Counted from the first letter of the stretch, positions 30,985 to 40,511 are shown. The stretch: DNA of 52,024 bases from an uncultured Clostridia bacterium (GCA_947631855.1 CANRMX010000010.1:1-52024); one strand, 5' to 3'. Notes: generated by a model from the letters alone, not told the origin. Numbers and translations: made by a program.

Positions 30985-32853
30985 TTACTTCTCAGTGTAG
31001 GGGCAAACTTCGGGATCCAGGACGCTGTAGCCCTGGATTTTCACGTTGGAATCAACAACACCCTGATAGGTCTCGCGAATCTCTTCGCCAGAACCGGTAT
31101 CATAGTAATCGTTGATAGAAGCAATGATGGAATCGAAGGTCGCATCGTCAGCAGCCATCAGAGCATTCGGGATGTTCTGCTGGCAGAAGTCCTGCAGAGC
31201 CTGACGGGCAACACCCAGATCGCTCTCAGTGGCGATGGAGTCGCTCATGTTGTCGGTCTCAATGGACAGCAGCTTGGTGCCGGCCTTGGGATTGTCAGGA
31301 TCCAGCGTGGTCTGAGTCTGCAGCGTGGAGGTGAAGTCCTTGCTCTCGGACTCAGCGTTGACAGCGAACTTGATGGCGTCAACCGGGTCAGAGTTGATGG
31401 GATCCATCCACAGCCAGGCGCCCAGACGGTCGGACTGAGCAGAAGTCAGGTCGCCGTAGGACATCTTCAGCTTGGGAGCCCAGTTCTCATCAGCCTCGTC
31501 CCAAATGGTAGCGTCCTTGTCCTCCTGGTTGGAGAGGGCGGTGCTGGGCGGGCCATACTGAGCCCAAGCAGCATACTCGGGAGAGATCATGAAGGAGAAC
31601 ATATCGAACAGACGAAGAGCTTCATCACCGGCCTTGGGGGTGATGCAGGTCTGGCACCAGCCAACCACGCCGTTGATGTCACCATAAGTGGTGAGACCCT
31701 GCTCATGGGGATAGAAGGGATACTGAGTCAGGTCATAGCCATCGGGGCCTTCGGCGCCGACAACTTCCCAGCTGTGCTCGTTGTTGGTGGACTCTCTGAG
31801 GATACGACGGAAGTTGTTGGTGTTGTCCTGAGAGAAGTCATACCACAGCAGAGCAGCACGGCCGGTGGTCATCTTGGACAGAGAGGTATCCGCGTCATCA
31901 GACAACGTATCCGCAGTCCACAAGCCCTCGCGGTACCACTGGTTGGCGATCTTCAGGCCTTCGATGACCTTCTCGCTCTTGGTGAGGAATTCAATGGTGG
32001 CCTTGCCATCGATGAACTCTTCAACCCAGTAGTTGTCCGGGAAGTTGATGCCGCCCAGAGAACGGGTGATGGGCCAGTAGATGTTGTAGCCGTTGCCGTT
32101 GGGATAGAAGTACACAGGCGTAACGGAATTGCCCTCAGAATTGGTGAGGTTGGCATTCTTGGCGGCTACCAGATAATCATGATAGTCGTCCAGAGTGTTC
32201 AGAGGCATGGAACCCAGCTGCTTATAGATAGCCGGATCGACCATCCAGTAGTAGTTGCCGCCGGTAGCTACGAAGCCGGTGTTGCCGCCACGTACCCAGG
32301 TGCCGACGCCATAGGGCTCGCCGTCCAGACCATTGGAGTAAATGGAGGTCTCGGTCATGTTGGCCTCGAAGTTGTTCCCCTCATAGAAGAACTGACGGAG
32401 GTTCAGCGCGCCGCCGGCCTCGACCAGACGCCGCATGTACACGGACTTCTCGAGCAGCACGGCCTCGGGCCAGTCGCCGCCCTGCAGCATGATAGCGAAA
32501 CGGGAGTCAGCGTCCGCATCGGGCTTAGTGGTGGTCATGGTCACATTGAACTTCTCTCCCAGAGCCTGGGACACCAGGTCGGCGCCCCACTCCTTAACGG
32601 CGTAGTAATCCATACGCGCATAACGGGTGAAGTCATAGTGCTCAGACACATCCGCGGGGCCAGTAGCAACGTTGCTGGGCTCCTCTTCGCCGCCACCGCT
32701 GGTGGTGGAAGTGTCACCAGTGCTGCCAGCCGTGCTGTTAGGCGTAGACGTGACGCCACTGGTGGTGCTGCTATTGCCGCCGCCGCCGCAAGCCGCGAGC
32801 ACGCTCACGAGCATAACGACTGCCAGCAAAACAGCCAGTACTCTTTTCTTCAT
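30985..32853 (-). CDS. Extracellular carbohydrate-binding lipoprotein of an ABC transporter
   Basis: 622 residues. A lipoprotein signal (MKKRVLAVLLAVVML...LAAC) has its lipidated Cys at 22, followed by a Gly/Ser/Thr-rich linker (23-52). The rest is a long extracellular solute-binding domain of the LplA/YtcQ type, used for oligosaccharides. Codon choice looks strongly biased to few codons, as for an abundant protein. The start has AGGAGGATAAAAAA before ATG. It is the last gene of the lplB-ytcP-type operon. The sugar is unknown. Confidence 0.92.
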   Translation of the reverse strand: MKKRVLAVLLAVVMLVSVLAACGGGGNSSTTSGVTSTPNSTAGSTGDTSTTSGGGEEEPSNVATGPADVSEHYDFTRYARMDYYAVKEWGADLVSQALGEKFNVTMTTTKPDADADSRFAIMLQGGDWPEAVLLEKSVYMRRLVEAGGALNLRQFFYEGNNFEANMTETSIYSNGLDGEPYGVGTWVRGGNTGFVATGGNYYWMVDPAIYKQLGSMPLNTLDDYHDYLVAAKNANLTNSEGNSVTPVYFYPNGNGYNIYWPITRSLGGINFPDNYWVEEFIDGKATIEFLTKSEKVIEGLKIANQWYREGLWTADTLSDDADTSLSKMTTGRAALLWYDFSQDNTNNFRRILRESTNNEHSWEVVGAEGPDGYDLTQYPFYPHEQGLTTYGDINGVVGWCQTCITPKAGDEALRLFDMFSFMISPEYAAWAQYGPPSTALSNQEDKDATIWDEADENWAPKLKMSYGDLTSAQSDRLGAWLWMDPINSDPVDAIKFAVNAESESKDFTSTLQTQTTLDPDNPKAGTKLLSIETDNMSDSIATESDLGVARQALQDFCQQNIPNALMAADDATFDSIIASINDYYDTGSGEEIRETYQGVVDSNVKIQGYSVLDPEVCPYTEK

Positions 32854-32938
32854 TTTTTTATCCTCCTAGGATGAATTTATTCAAAGGGGTGAAGATCCCC
32901 TAAGAACCGTTGTGACAAGGGTTTTTCACGGGCCACCG

Positions 32939-32970
32939 CGCTGAAAGCCCGGAAAGAGTTTTCAGCGCAT
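32939..32970 (-). promoter_or_regulatory. Intercistronic hairpin between permease and binding-protein genes
   Basis: Arms GCGCTGAAA (32939-32947) and TTTCAGCGC (32962-32970) in the 135-nt gap upstream of the binding-protein gene. A second small stem (AGGGG/CCCCT near 32884-32902) follows. It may set the unequal level of the two products by RNA processing or stability. Confidence 0.55.
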
Positions 32971-32988
32971 TGCCCGATAAAATTTTAC

Positions 32989-33930
32989 TTAGCCCTTGAT
33001 GGAGCCGATCATGATGCCCTTGATGAAGTAGCGCTGCAGGAAGGGATAGATCGCGATGATGGGAATGATGGACACGATCATGGTGGCCATGGTGATGGAA
33101 CGGGAGTTGACCGTCTTCACGCCCTGGGCCGCGTGGCCGATGGCTTCGGCGGAGGCGCCGGCCGCCGCCATACGCTCTGCATAAGCCGCCTCATTGATGA
33201 TGGACAGCAGCACGCAGGTCATGGGCTTCAGATCTTCTCTGCCGATCATGTAGATGGTCGGTACATACCAGTCGTTCCAGTGCTGCACGCCGAAATACAA
33301 CGCGATGGTGGCAATGATGGGCGTGGACACAGGCCAGAAGATGCGGAAGAACACGGTGAAGTAGCTCGCGCCGTCGATACGGGCGGATTCTTCCAGCGCA
33401 TCCGGCACACCGGCGAAATAGCTGCGCATCAGGATCATGTTCCAGATGTTGACCAGAGACGGGATGATGTACACCCAGAAGTTATTCACCAGACCCAGGC
33501 TGCGGGTGATGATGTAGGTGGGGATCAGGCCGCCGCCGAAATACATGGGGATCAGGCACATGATGGTGTAGAAGCGCCGGAACACCAGGGTCTTTCTGGA
33601 GAGGGCGAAGGACATTGCGCCGGTGACCAGCAGGCCGCCGATAGTACCGATGACGGTACGGGCGATGGTGACGCCGTATGCCCGGTAGATTTTCTCGTTG
33701 GTGAAGATGTTCTTATAGTTGTCGATGGTGAACTGACGGGGATAGATCGTGATGCCGCCGCGGACAGTGTCCGACGCAGCGTTCAGCGAAATCGCCAGGG
33801 AGTTCAGGAAGGGATACAGCGTGGTGACGAACACAACCGTCATAACGATGAAGATCGTCACGCTGATCACATAGTCGCTGAATACCTTTTTTGTTTTCAT
33901 CTTGGTGGGCTTAACTTTTGCAGCTGCCAT
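32989..33930 (-). CDS. Carbohydrate ABC transporter permease (YtcP/LplC type)
   Basis: 313 residues, six membrane helices. The first is at about 20-42 and the family EAA-like loop is at DALEESARIDGASYFTVFFRIFWP. The family forms a heterodimeric channel with the LplB-type permease upstream. The ATG follows AAAGGAGGAATTACAC. No ATPase gene is present; such transporters commonly share a distant MsmX-type ATPase. Confidence 0.93.
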   Translation of the reverse strand: MAAAKVKPTKMKTKKVFSDYVISVTIFIVMTVVFVTTLYPFLNSLAISLNAASDTVRGGITIYPRQFTIDNYKNIFTNEKIYRAYGVTIARTVIGTIGGLLVTGAMSFALSRKTLVFRRFYTIMCLIPMYFGGGLIPTYIITRSLGLVNNFWVYIIPSLVNIWNMILMRSYFAGVPDALEESARIDGASYFTVFFRIFWPVSTPIIATIALYFGVQHWNDWYVPTIYMIGREDLKPMTCVLLSIINEAAYAERMAAAGASAEAIGHAAQGVKTVNSRSITMATMIVSIIPIIAIYPFLQRYFIKGIMIGSIKG

Positions 33931-33954
33931 GTGTAATTCCTCCTTTTCCCTAGA

Positions 33955-34926
33955 TTAAACAAGCGCGGTCTCGCCGGCCAGATCAGCGATCTTATTGGCC
34001 GTGAGCAGCAGGATGAAGTTGATGACCGACTTGAGCAGACCAACAGCAGAGCCGTAGGAGAACCGCATCAGCGCCAGGCCCATGCGATACGAATATGTAT
34101 CGATAACCTGGGCGTAGGGGGTCAGGAAGGAGTTGGTCATCTGCTTGGTAAGCATCATGATCTGGTCGAAGTTGGCATTCAGCACACCGCCCACGTTCAT
34201 GATGAGCAGCAGGATGATGGTGGGCTTAATGGACTTGACCGTGATGTGCCACATCTTCTGGGCGCGGGTAGCGCCGTCGATGTCGGCCGCCTCATACATC
34301 TCGGCGTCGATGCCCGCGATAGCCGACACATAGATGATGGCGTTCCATCCGAGCTCTTTCCAGATGTTTGAGATCAGGGCCACGCCCCAGAACCACTCGC
34401 CCTTCTGGAAGAAGTTCACCTTCTCGGGCAGGATGTGCAGGGTGACCAGCATCTCAGTGAGAGAGCCGTCGGTGCCCAGCAGGTCGAACAGCAGCAGCGC
34501 GCAAACCGTCCAGGAAATGAAGTGGGGCAGGTAGCTGATTGTCTGCACCGTCTTCTTGATGGGGGCTACACGGAGCTCATTAAGGAAGATGGCGAAAATG
34601 ATCGGCATCACAAAGCCGATGGTCAGGTTCAGGATACTGATGACCAGCGTGTTGCGGATGATGCCTGGCAGCTCACGGGTCTTGAACAGCTCGATGAACC
34701 ATCTGAAGCCAACCCACTGGCTGGCACCCACGACATCGCCGATCTTGTACTCCTGGAAGGCCATGACGACGCCGTAAATGGGCAGGTAGCTGAAGATGAA
34801 CAGCAGGATGATACCCGGCAGCACCAACAGCTGCAGATCCCATTGCGCCAGGAACTGACGGAAAGCATTAGGCTTCGGGTTAGCTCCCTGAATGGCGGCT
34901 TCTGCACTTGATTTCTTCAATCTCAT
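33955..34926 (-). CDS. Carbohydrate ABC transporter permease (LplB/YteP type)
   Basis: 323 residues, six membrane helices, first at about 32-52 (LLVLPGIILLFIFSYLPIYGVVMAF). The permease loop EMYEAADIDGATRAQKMWHIT is intact. The start is probably ATG 34926, although GGGAG is only 2 nt away; a TTG two codons later has better spacing. First gene of the operon. The upstream frame is not coding. Confidence 0.9.
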   Translation of the reverse strand: MRLKKSSAEAAIQGANPKPNAFRQFLAQWDLQLLVLPGIILLFIFSYLPIYGVVMAFQEYKIGDVVGASQWVGFRWFIELFKTRELPGIIRNTLVISILNLTIGFVMPIIFAIFLNELRVAPIKKTVQTISYLPHFISWTVCALLLFDLLGTDGSLTEMLVTLHILPEKVNFFQKGEWFWGVALISNIWKELGWNAIIYVSAIAGIDAEMYEAADIDGATRAQKMWHITVKSIKPTIILLLIMNVGGVLNANFDQIMMLTKQMTNSFLTPYAQVIDTYSYRMGLALMRFSYGSAVGLLKSVINFILLLTANKIADLAGETALV

Positions 34927-35105
34927 CACTCCCAATGCCGCACCCGCGCGGGGCACGGTTAATTTGAAGCGAGGGGACGAGCCCCCGCAAGCACCGAACG
35001 AATCTCTGCGGCCCAATCTGCCGTTTGCCCCTTCCCCACCGCAGCTACACAGCGTCTTCGGGGCGGAACAGCAAATTGCACAAATGACGTTCGCTTCTGC
35101 CTGTT

Positions 35106-35134
35106 ATTATATAGCTCCTGCCGAGAAAAGTCCA
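35106..35134 (-). promoter_or_regulatory. Candidate promoter of the carbohydrate transporter operon
   Basis: On the minus strand, TGGACT (35129-35134), a 17-bp spacer and TATAAT (35106-35111), giving a leader of about 170 nt. Confidence 0.55.
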
Positions 35135-35787
35135 CCCCAAAACCGCAAAAAATAGTTTACATTTTTGTTACTTTTTCTTCAAATTGATGAGAAGTCCAGA
35201 TTTCATGCGGGTTTCAGCCGTTGCCAAAAATTCAAAAAACCGTAAAAATTTATCAACCCGGGGCCGCAAAATCTGCAAAATACGTCAAATTGTTGACATA
35301 ATTTCGCGATTTTCGTGACGCTTTCGGGCCGGCCTGCCGCCGCCGGGCACCCCAGGCACCCCGTTTATGCAGAGTACACAAAAGGCGATTTTGCTGCCAA
35401 AAACGCCCCTTGGGCAGGCGCAAGGGGCATTATACTATATTCTGCGCCGGGAATCAACCCTTTTTTGCAAAAAATCCACAAATGAATGTCTGCACCCCTC
35501 CCCTTTCACCGACGCATGAAACCCGCCCATTTTTGACGCTTTTTTTGACGGCTCTCCTTATAAATTGAAAGATTTTGCTTCCTGCCCTGCACCGCGGGCG
35601 CTGCCCCGATCCTTTCGCCAGATCGAGGCAATCCATCTACTATGTATAGTGGTTCAGCTTTACACACTCCCCAACATAGCGCGTCCCGTAAAGCACAACC
35701 GCTTTACGGGACGCTTCTGACCGGCCCTTGCCACGCATCCGGCGGGCCGTATACATATATAATGGTAAATCCGCTTTACTCGATGTC
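35135..35787. other. Intergenic region between the sugar transporter and prfB
   Basis: About 650 bp with no supportable gene. The left part (35140-35330) is A/T-rich. Two hairpins are visible: GCCCCTTG/CAAGGGGC (35405-35428), followed on the minus strand by GTTTTT, and a 14-bp perfect stem GCGTCCCGTAAAGC with its complement (35681-35714), downstream of prfB. The latter lacks a clear T run but is the best candidate for ending prfB transcription. Confidence 0.6.
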
Positions 35788-36903
35788 CTATCCCAGGGTG
35801 TTCTGGCTCAGGGCGGTGAGGTAGGCGTTGATGAAACCGTCCAGATCGCCGTCCATCACCGCGCTCACGTTGCCGGTCTCAAACCCGGTACGGTGATCTT
35901 TTACCATGGTATAGGGCATGAACACGTAGGAGCGGATCTGGCTGCCCCAGGTGATCTCCTTCTGCTCGCCCTTGATGTCGGAGATCTTCTCCAAGTGCTC
36001 CCGCTCCTTGATCTCCACCAGCTTGGAGATGAGCATCTTCATGGCCACGTCTCGGTTCTGGTACTGGCTGCGCTCCACCTGGCAGGAGACCACGATGCCC
36101 GTGGGGATGTGGATCAACCGCACGGCGGAGGAAGTCTTGTTGACCTTCTGGCCGCCGGCGCCGCTTGCCCGGTAGACTTCCATCTTGATGTCGTCGGGGT
36201 TGATCTCCACGCTGGTGTCCTCCTCGATCTCGGGCATGACCTCCAGCGAGGAGAAGGAGGTGTGGCGGCGGCCCGCGGCATCAAAGGGCGAGACCCGCAC
36301 CAGCCGGTGCACGCCCGCCTCGCTCTTGAGATAGCCATAGGCGTTTTCGCCCTCCACCAGAATGGACGCGCTTTTGAGGCCGGCTTCGTCGCCGTCCAGA
36401 TAATCCAGCGTGCTCACCTTAAAGCCGTGGCGCTCTCCCCAGCGGTTGTACATCCGAAACAGCATCTCCGCCCAGTCCTGGGCCTCCGTGCCGCCGGAGC
36501 CCGCATGGAAGGTGAGGATGGCGTTGTGGCTGTCGTATTCCCCGGTGAGCAGCGTGGTGAGCCGCATGGAAGCGATCTCCCCGGCGATGGCGGCCAGCTC
36601 CTCCTTGGCCTCGTCCAGCAGGGAAAGATCCTCCGCCTCGTCCCCCATGTCGATCAGCGCGGCCAGATCCTCCGCCCGGGCAGCCAGGCGGCGATAGCCC
36701 TCGTCCTTGTCTTTTAAGGCGGCCATACGGCGGGTGATCTTCTGGGCCTCCTCCATATTGTCCCAGAAGCCCGGCTCGGCGGTCTTGTGCTCCAGCATCT
36801 CCACCTCTTCCCGGAGGCGTTCCAGCCCCAGAGAAGCCTTGAGGGCCTCCAGTTCCTTTTCCTGCTCCGCCAGGGCGTGGCGCAGCTCGTCATATTGCAG
36901 CAT
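35788..36903 (-). CDS. prfB: Peptide chain release factor 2
   Basis: 371 residues. It terminates translation at UGA and UAA. The recognition motif SPF (RVSPFDAAGRRHTS) and the catalytic GGQ (ASGAGGQKVN) are present. The gene is open from ATG 36903 with no in-frame UGA near codon 25, so the autoregulatory +1 frameshift found in most bacterial prfB genes is absent. The ATG follows AGAGGAAAATCGT. It has a consensus promoter at 36969-36997. Confidence 0.96.
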   Translation of the reverse strand: MLQYDELRHALAEQEKELEALKASLGLERLREEVEMLEHKTAEPGFWDNMEEAQKITRRMAALKDKDEGYRRLAARAEDLAALIDMGDEAEDLSLLDEAKEELAAIAGEIASMRLTTLLTGEYDSHNAILTFHAGSGGTEAQDWAEMLFRMYNRWGERHGFKVSTLDYLDGDEAGLKSASILVEGENAYGYLKSEAGVHRLVRVSPFDAAGRRHTSFSSLEVMPEIEEDTSVEINPDDIKMEVYRASGAGGQKVNKTSSAVRLIHIPTGIVVSCQVERSQYQNRDVAMKMLISKLVEIKEREHLEKISDIKGEQKEITWGSQIRSYVFMPYTMVKDHRTGFETGNVSAVMDGDLDGFINAYLTALSQNTLG

Positions 36904-36968
36904 ACGATTTTCCTCTCTATCTTAGGGATCGGGACCCTCCGGCCCCGCTTGGGCGCGATACCGATGGT

Positions 36969-36997
36969 ATTATACCCGATTTTCGGCCGGTTGTAAA
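36969..36997 (-). promoter_or_regulatory. Sigma-A promoter of prfB
   Basis: On the minus strand, TTTACA (36992-36997), a 17-bp spacer and TATAAT (36969-36974). Confidence 0.82.
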
Positions 36998-37071
36998 GGG
37001 AGGATTCCCGGGCAACCACTGCCCCGATCCGGGGCAAATATTAACAGATTGGAAATTTTACGTCCGTTTCA

Positions 37072-37100
37072 TTGCGATTTGGGACAACATCGTGTATAAT
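37072..37100 (+). promoter_or_regulatory. Sigma-A promoter of the zinc-ribbon membrane protein and galU
   Basis: TTGCGA (37072-37077), a 17-bp spacer and TATAAT (37095-37100). Confidence 0.75.
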
Positions 37101-37135
37101 ATCCTATAAACTCACCAAAAGGAATGGCGTTTTTT

Positions 37136-38158
37136 ATGCTCGATTACAAGGACGTAAAATGTCCCGTGTGCGGCGTGCCCTTCAAAGAAGGGGACGACAT
37201 CGTGGTCTGCCCCGAATGCGGCGCGCCCTATCACCGGGAATGTTATCAAAAAGAGGGCAAGTGCATCTTCGACGACCTGCACGAGAAGGGCCAGGAATGG
37301 CAGCCGCCCGCGCCGCCCAAAGCGCCGGTGTCCGCCGAGATCAAGGACCAGGAGTGTCCCGTGTGCGGCACTCTGAACGCCCACAGCGCGCTCTTCTGCA
37401 ACCGCTGCGGCGCGTCGCTCACCGGCACGCCGGGGCCTCAGACCGGCCGGAGCGTCCATGGAGCGCCGCCCTTCAATCCCGTGCCGGGCGCGGGCCGGGG
37501 CTATGCCGCATCCTTTTCCTTCGATCCCATGGGCGGGGTCAGCCCTGCCGACGTGCTGGATGCGGGCGTCACCTTCGGGGACGCGTCCAAGCTGGTGAAG
37601 CAGAACACCGGGTACTATATGCCCGTGTTCCGATATATCAAGCAGACCGGCCGGAATAAATTCAACTTCTCGGCGTTCCTCTTTTCCGGCGCGTGGATGC
37701 TTTTCCGCAAGCAGTACAAGTGGGGCGCGGTGGTGACCGCCCTGGTATCCCTGCTGTATCTGGGGTATTTCTTCACGTCGCTGTTCGTGTCCACCCCCAT
37801 CATGCTGGATCTCATGACCCGGGCGGGCGTGGATATCAACGGGGCCGGCGCGATCACCAACGATCAGCTGCTGGTGATCAGCCAACTGCTGGGAGAAGAT
37901 CCCATGAACGAGCTGCTGGTTTTCCTGCCGTTTCTTTTCCTGGCGCTCATGTTGATCGTCATGTTCGTGGTGGGCTTCCGGGGCAACCGCATGTATATGA
38001 AGCACTGCATCGAGACGGTGCGCATGGTGAGGGCCAATGAGGGCGACGGCGACCCCAACATGACCCTCTCGGCCAAGGGCGGCGTCAATCCGGCGGTGGC
38101 CGTGTGCATCGGCGTGTGCTGGTTCATGATCAGCAACTTCATCCCCCTGTTGCTGTAA
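37136..38158 (+). CDS. Zinc-finger (RING-like) and DUF2628-type membrane protein
   Basis: 340 residues. An N-terminal treble-clef/RING-like finger has Cys9, Cys12, Cys25, Cys28, His33 and Cys36. A second ribbon (CPVCG...CNRCG, about 77-95) precedes a Pro/Gly-rich linker. The C-terminal part (about 170-340) has three to four membrane helices around FNFSAFLFSGAWMLFRKQYKWG, the DUF2628-like core. The function is unknown. ATG 37136 is preferred to ATG 37124 because AAAGGA abuts the latter. galU follows 32 bp later. Confidence 0.8.
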   Translation: MLDYKDVKCPVCGVPFKEGDDIVVCPECGAPYHRECYQKEGKCIFDDLHEKGQEWQPPAPPKAPVSAEIKDQECPVCGTLNAHSALFCNRCGASLTGTPGPQTGRSVHGAPPFNPVPGAGRGYAASFSFDPMGGVSPADVLDAGVTFGDASKLVKQNTGYYMPVFRYIKQTGRNKFNFSAFLFSGAWMLFRKQYKWGAVVTALVSLLYLGYFFTSLFVSTPIMLDLMTRAGVDINGAGAITNDQLLVISQLLGEDPMNELLVFLPFLFLALMLIVMFVVGFRGNRMYMKHCIETVRMVRANEGDGDPNMTLSAKGGVNPAVAVCIGVCWFMISNFIPLLL

Positions 38159-38190
38159 GATAACGTATCAAATTTGAGGAGGACAATCGT

Positions 38191-39063
38191 ATGAGCAAGA
38201 TCAGAAAAGCAGTGATCCCCGCGGCGGGGCTGGGCACCCGGGTGCTGCCTGCCACCAAATCCATGCCCAAGGAGATGCTGCCCATCGTGGACAAGCCTGC
38301 CATCCAGTATATCGTGGAGGAGGCCGTGGCCTCGGGCATCGAGGATATCCTGATCATCACCGGCCGGGGCAAGGGCATCGTGGAGGACCACTTCGACTAC
38401 TCCCCCGAGCTGGAGCAGCGGCTGGCGCAGACCGGCAAGGAGGACCTGCGGGACCAGCTGCGGCACATTGCGGAGCTGGCCAATATCAGCTACATCCGCC
38501 AGAAAGAGACCAAGGGCCTGGGCCACGCGGTGGCCTGCGCCAAGAGCTTTGTGGGCGACGAGCCCTTCGTGGTGCTCTACGGCGACGGCGTGATCCTGGG
38601 CGAGGACCCGGTGTGCGCCCAGCTGATCCGGGCCTACGACGAATTCGGCGTGGGCGCGGTGGCCGTGCGGGAGGTGACCCGGGAGCAGATCACCCGCTAC
38701 TCCTCCCTCAAGCTTGACCACATCCGGGACAACTATTTTAGATGCACCGATATGATCGAAAAGCCCGCGCCCGGCAAGGAATTCTCCCTCTATTCCATCC
38801 TGGACCGCTGCGTGCTGCCGCCGGAAATTTTCGACATTCTGGAGCATACCGGCGTCGGGGCCGGAGGAGAGATTCAGCTGACCGACGCCATGCGGGAGCT
38901 GGCCGTGACCAAGGGCATGACCGCCGTGGCCTTCACCGGCACCCGGTACGATATGGGCAACAAGCTGGGCGTGCTGCAGGCCAATGTGGAGGTGGGCCTG
39001 GCCCATCCGGAGGTCGGCGAGGCTTTCCGGGCCTATCTCAAGGAACTGGCCAAGAGCCTTTGA
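38191..39063 (+). CDS. galU: UTP--glucose-1-phosphate uridylyltransferase
   Basis: 290 residues, forming UDP-glucose from UTP and glucose 1-phosphate. The nucleotidyltransferase motif PAAGLGTRVLPATKSMPKEM (10-29), GLGHAV and the GGEIQLTDA region are present. Length is typical for bacterial GalU. Strong ribosome binding site GAGGAGG. UDP-glucose supplies envelope glycans. Confidence 0.96.
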   Translation: MSKIRKAVIPAAGLGTRVLPATKSMPKEMLPIVDKPAIQYIVEEAVASGIEDILIITGRGKGIVEDHFDYSPELEQRLAQTGKEDLRDQLRHIAELANISYIRQKETKGLGHAVACAKSFVGDEPFVVLYGDGVILGEDPVCAQLIRAYDEFGVGAVAVREVTREQITRYSSLKLDHIRDNYFRCTDMIEKPAPGKEFSLYSILDRCVLPPEIFDILEHTGVGAGGEIQLTDAMRELAVTKGMTAVAFTGTRYDMGNKLGVLQANVEVGLAHPEVGEAFRAYLKELAKSL

Positions 39064-39085
39064 TCCCCAAAAAGAAAGATTTTTC

Positions 39086-39115
39086 TTGACTTTTCCTGCC
39101 CAGGTACGGTATAAT
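39086..39115 (+). promoter_or_regulatory. Sigma-A promoter of the rpsF-ssb-rpsR operon
   Basis: TTGACT (39086-39091), an 18-bp spacer and TATAAT (39110-39115). The ~105-nt leader is GC-rich with repeated CCGGGG motifs and could form the S6:S18-binding structure known from other rpsF leaders, but I cannot verify the fold. Confidence 0.8.
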
Positions 39116-39223
39116 AGATCGTTGTTTGAGACAGCGTTTCAAACTTCCTTGCTCCGGGGCGCGCGGCAAATCAAACGGCGCGGTATTCCGGGGCCAACAG
39201 ACCAAAAGGAGGTGCAATACACA

Positions 39224-39652
39224 ATGGCAACCAATCTGTACGAAACCGTCATCGTCACGTCCGCAAAGCTGGGCGAGGAGGGCAGCGCGGAGCTGGTGGG
39301 GAGATTCAAGACCCTCATCGAGCAGAACGGCACTGTCACCGCCGTGGACGACTGGGGCAAGCGCCGTTTCGCCTACCCCATCCAGAAGCAGACCGAGGGT
39401 TTTTACACGCTCATCACCTTTGAGAGCGAGCCCGATTTCACGGCCGAACTGGACAGACGCTACCAGATCACCGACGGCATCCTGCGCACGCTGATCGTCA
39501 AGCGGGATCCCCGTCACGTGACCGCTCCCAAGGCCAAGGAGGAGCCGGCTGAGGCTCCCGAAGCCGAAGCAGCCCCGGCCCCCGAGGCCCCGGCTGAGCC
39601 CGTGGAAGCCCCCGCAGAGCCCGCCGAGGCCCCTGCGGAAACCGCGGAATGA
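39224..39652 (+). CDS. rpsF: 30S ribosomal protein S6
   Basis: 142 residues. Residues 1-100 are standard S6 (YETVIVTSAKLGEE, RRFAYPIQKQTEGFY). The C-terminus is extended by about 40 residues of Ala, Pro and Glu in an EAPAEP-like repeat, as an acidic disordered tail. ATG 39224 follows AAGGAGG. It is the first gene of the S6-SSB-S18 operon. Confidence 0.96.
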   Translation: MATNLYETVIVTSAKLGEEGSAELVGRFKTLIEQNGTVTAVDDWGKRRFAYPIQKQTEGFYTLITFESEPDFTAELDRRYQITDGILRTLIVKRDPRHVTAPKAKEEPAEAPEAEAAPAPEAPAEPVEAPAEPAEAPAETAE

Positions 39653-39680
39653 TCCGCACAAAAGAAAGAGGGTGTGACTG

Positions 39681-40154
39681 ATGCTGAATGTTGCCGCCAT
39701 CATGGGCCGGCTCACCGCCGATCCCGAGCTGAGAACCACCGGCAGCGGTATCTCCGTGTGCTCGTTCACACTGGCCGTTGACCGTTCCTTCGTCCGGCAG
39801 GGCGAGGAGCGCCAGGCCGATTTCATCAACGTGGTGGCCTGGAGAAGCACGGCGGAGTTTATCTGCAAATACTTCACCAAGGGCCAGATGATGGCCGTTA
39901 CCGGCTCCATCCAGACCCGGAATTACGAGGATCGCCAGGGCAACCGCCGCACGGCCGTTGAGATCGTTGCCAGCGACGTGAGCTTCACCGGGTCCCGCCG
40001 GGAATCCGGCGGCGGCTCCAGCGAGAACACGGGCAGCTCCTATCACAGCGCGCCCGCTTCCCGTCCCGCCATCAGCGAGCCCGCCCCCGCCTATTCCAGC
40101 GGGAGCAACGAGGATTTTGAAGAGATCCTGGGAGACGACGATCTCCCCTTCTAA
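39681..40154 (+). CDS. ssb: Single-stranded DNA-binding protein
   Basis: 157 residues. The OB fold occupies 1-105 (GRLTADPELR, DRSFVRQGEERQADFINVVAWR), followed by a Gly/Ser-rich linker and the canonical acidic tip DDDLPF that recruits replication partners. It lies between rpsF and rpsR as in most Firmicutes. Confidence 0.97.
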   Translation: MLNVAAIMGRLTADPELRTTGSGISVCSFTLAVDRSFVRQGEERQADFINVVAWRSTAEFICKYFTKGQMMAVTGSIQTRNYEDRQGNRRTAVEIVASDVSFTGSRRESGGGSSENTGSSYHSAPASRPAISEPAPAYSSGSNEDFEEILGDDDLPF

Positions 40155-40216
40155 GCGGCTTCAAAATCTCGATACGACGATCTTTTCATTAATCCTGAAA
40201 GAAGGAGGTTTTCCCA

Positions 40217-40468
40217 ATGCCTGACAGGCCCGAAAGAGAAGTCCGCCGGGGTGGCCGCAAGGGCCGCCGCAAGGTATGCGCTTTCTGCGTAGACCGGGCT
40301 GAATTCATCGACTACAAAGATGTGGCCAAGCTGCGCCGGTTCATTTCCGAGAGAGGCAAGATCCTCCCCCGCCGTGTGACCGGCACCTGCGCCCGCCACC
40401 AGCGCGCGCTCACCGTCGCCATCAAGAGAGCCCGCCATCTGGCGCTGCTCCCCTACACCAGCGACTGA
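40217..40468 (+). CDS. rpsR: 30S ribosomal protein S18
   Basis: 83 residues, basic, with CAFC (zinc-type pair), IDYKDV and the conserved TGTCARHQR region. It forms a heterodimer with S6 in the small subunit. Start ATG 40217 behind AAGGAGG. Confidence 0.97.
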   Translation: MPDRPEREVRRGGRKGRRKVCAFCVDRAEFIDYKDVAKLRRFISERGKILPRRVTGTCARHQRALTVAIKRARHLALLPYTSD

Positions 40469-40481
40469 TCGAAGCAAACCG

Positions 40482-40511
40482 AAAACCGCTCCTTCCGGGG
40501 CGGTTTTTCTT
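40482..40511 (+). terminator. Terminator of the rpsF-ssb-rpsR operon
   Basis: AAAACCGC pairs with GCGGTTTT, with a TTTTTCTTTT tail. Confidence 0.87.

Noticed and set aside
30769-32874. Plus-strand 701-codon frame across the 66-bp repeats and the binding-protein gene
   Set aside because: It is antisense to a well-recognised lipoprotein gene and its sequence has no family features.
35454-35636. 60-codon minus-strand ORF between the transporter and prfB
   Set aside because: No ribosome binding site or recognisable sequence; probably chance.
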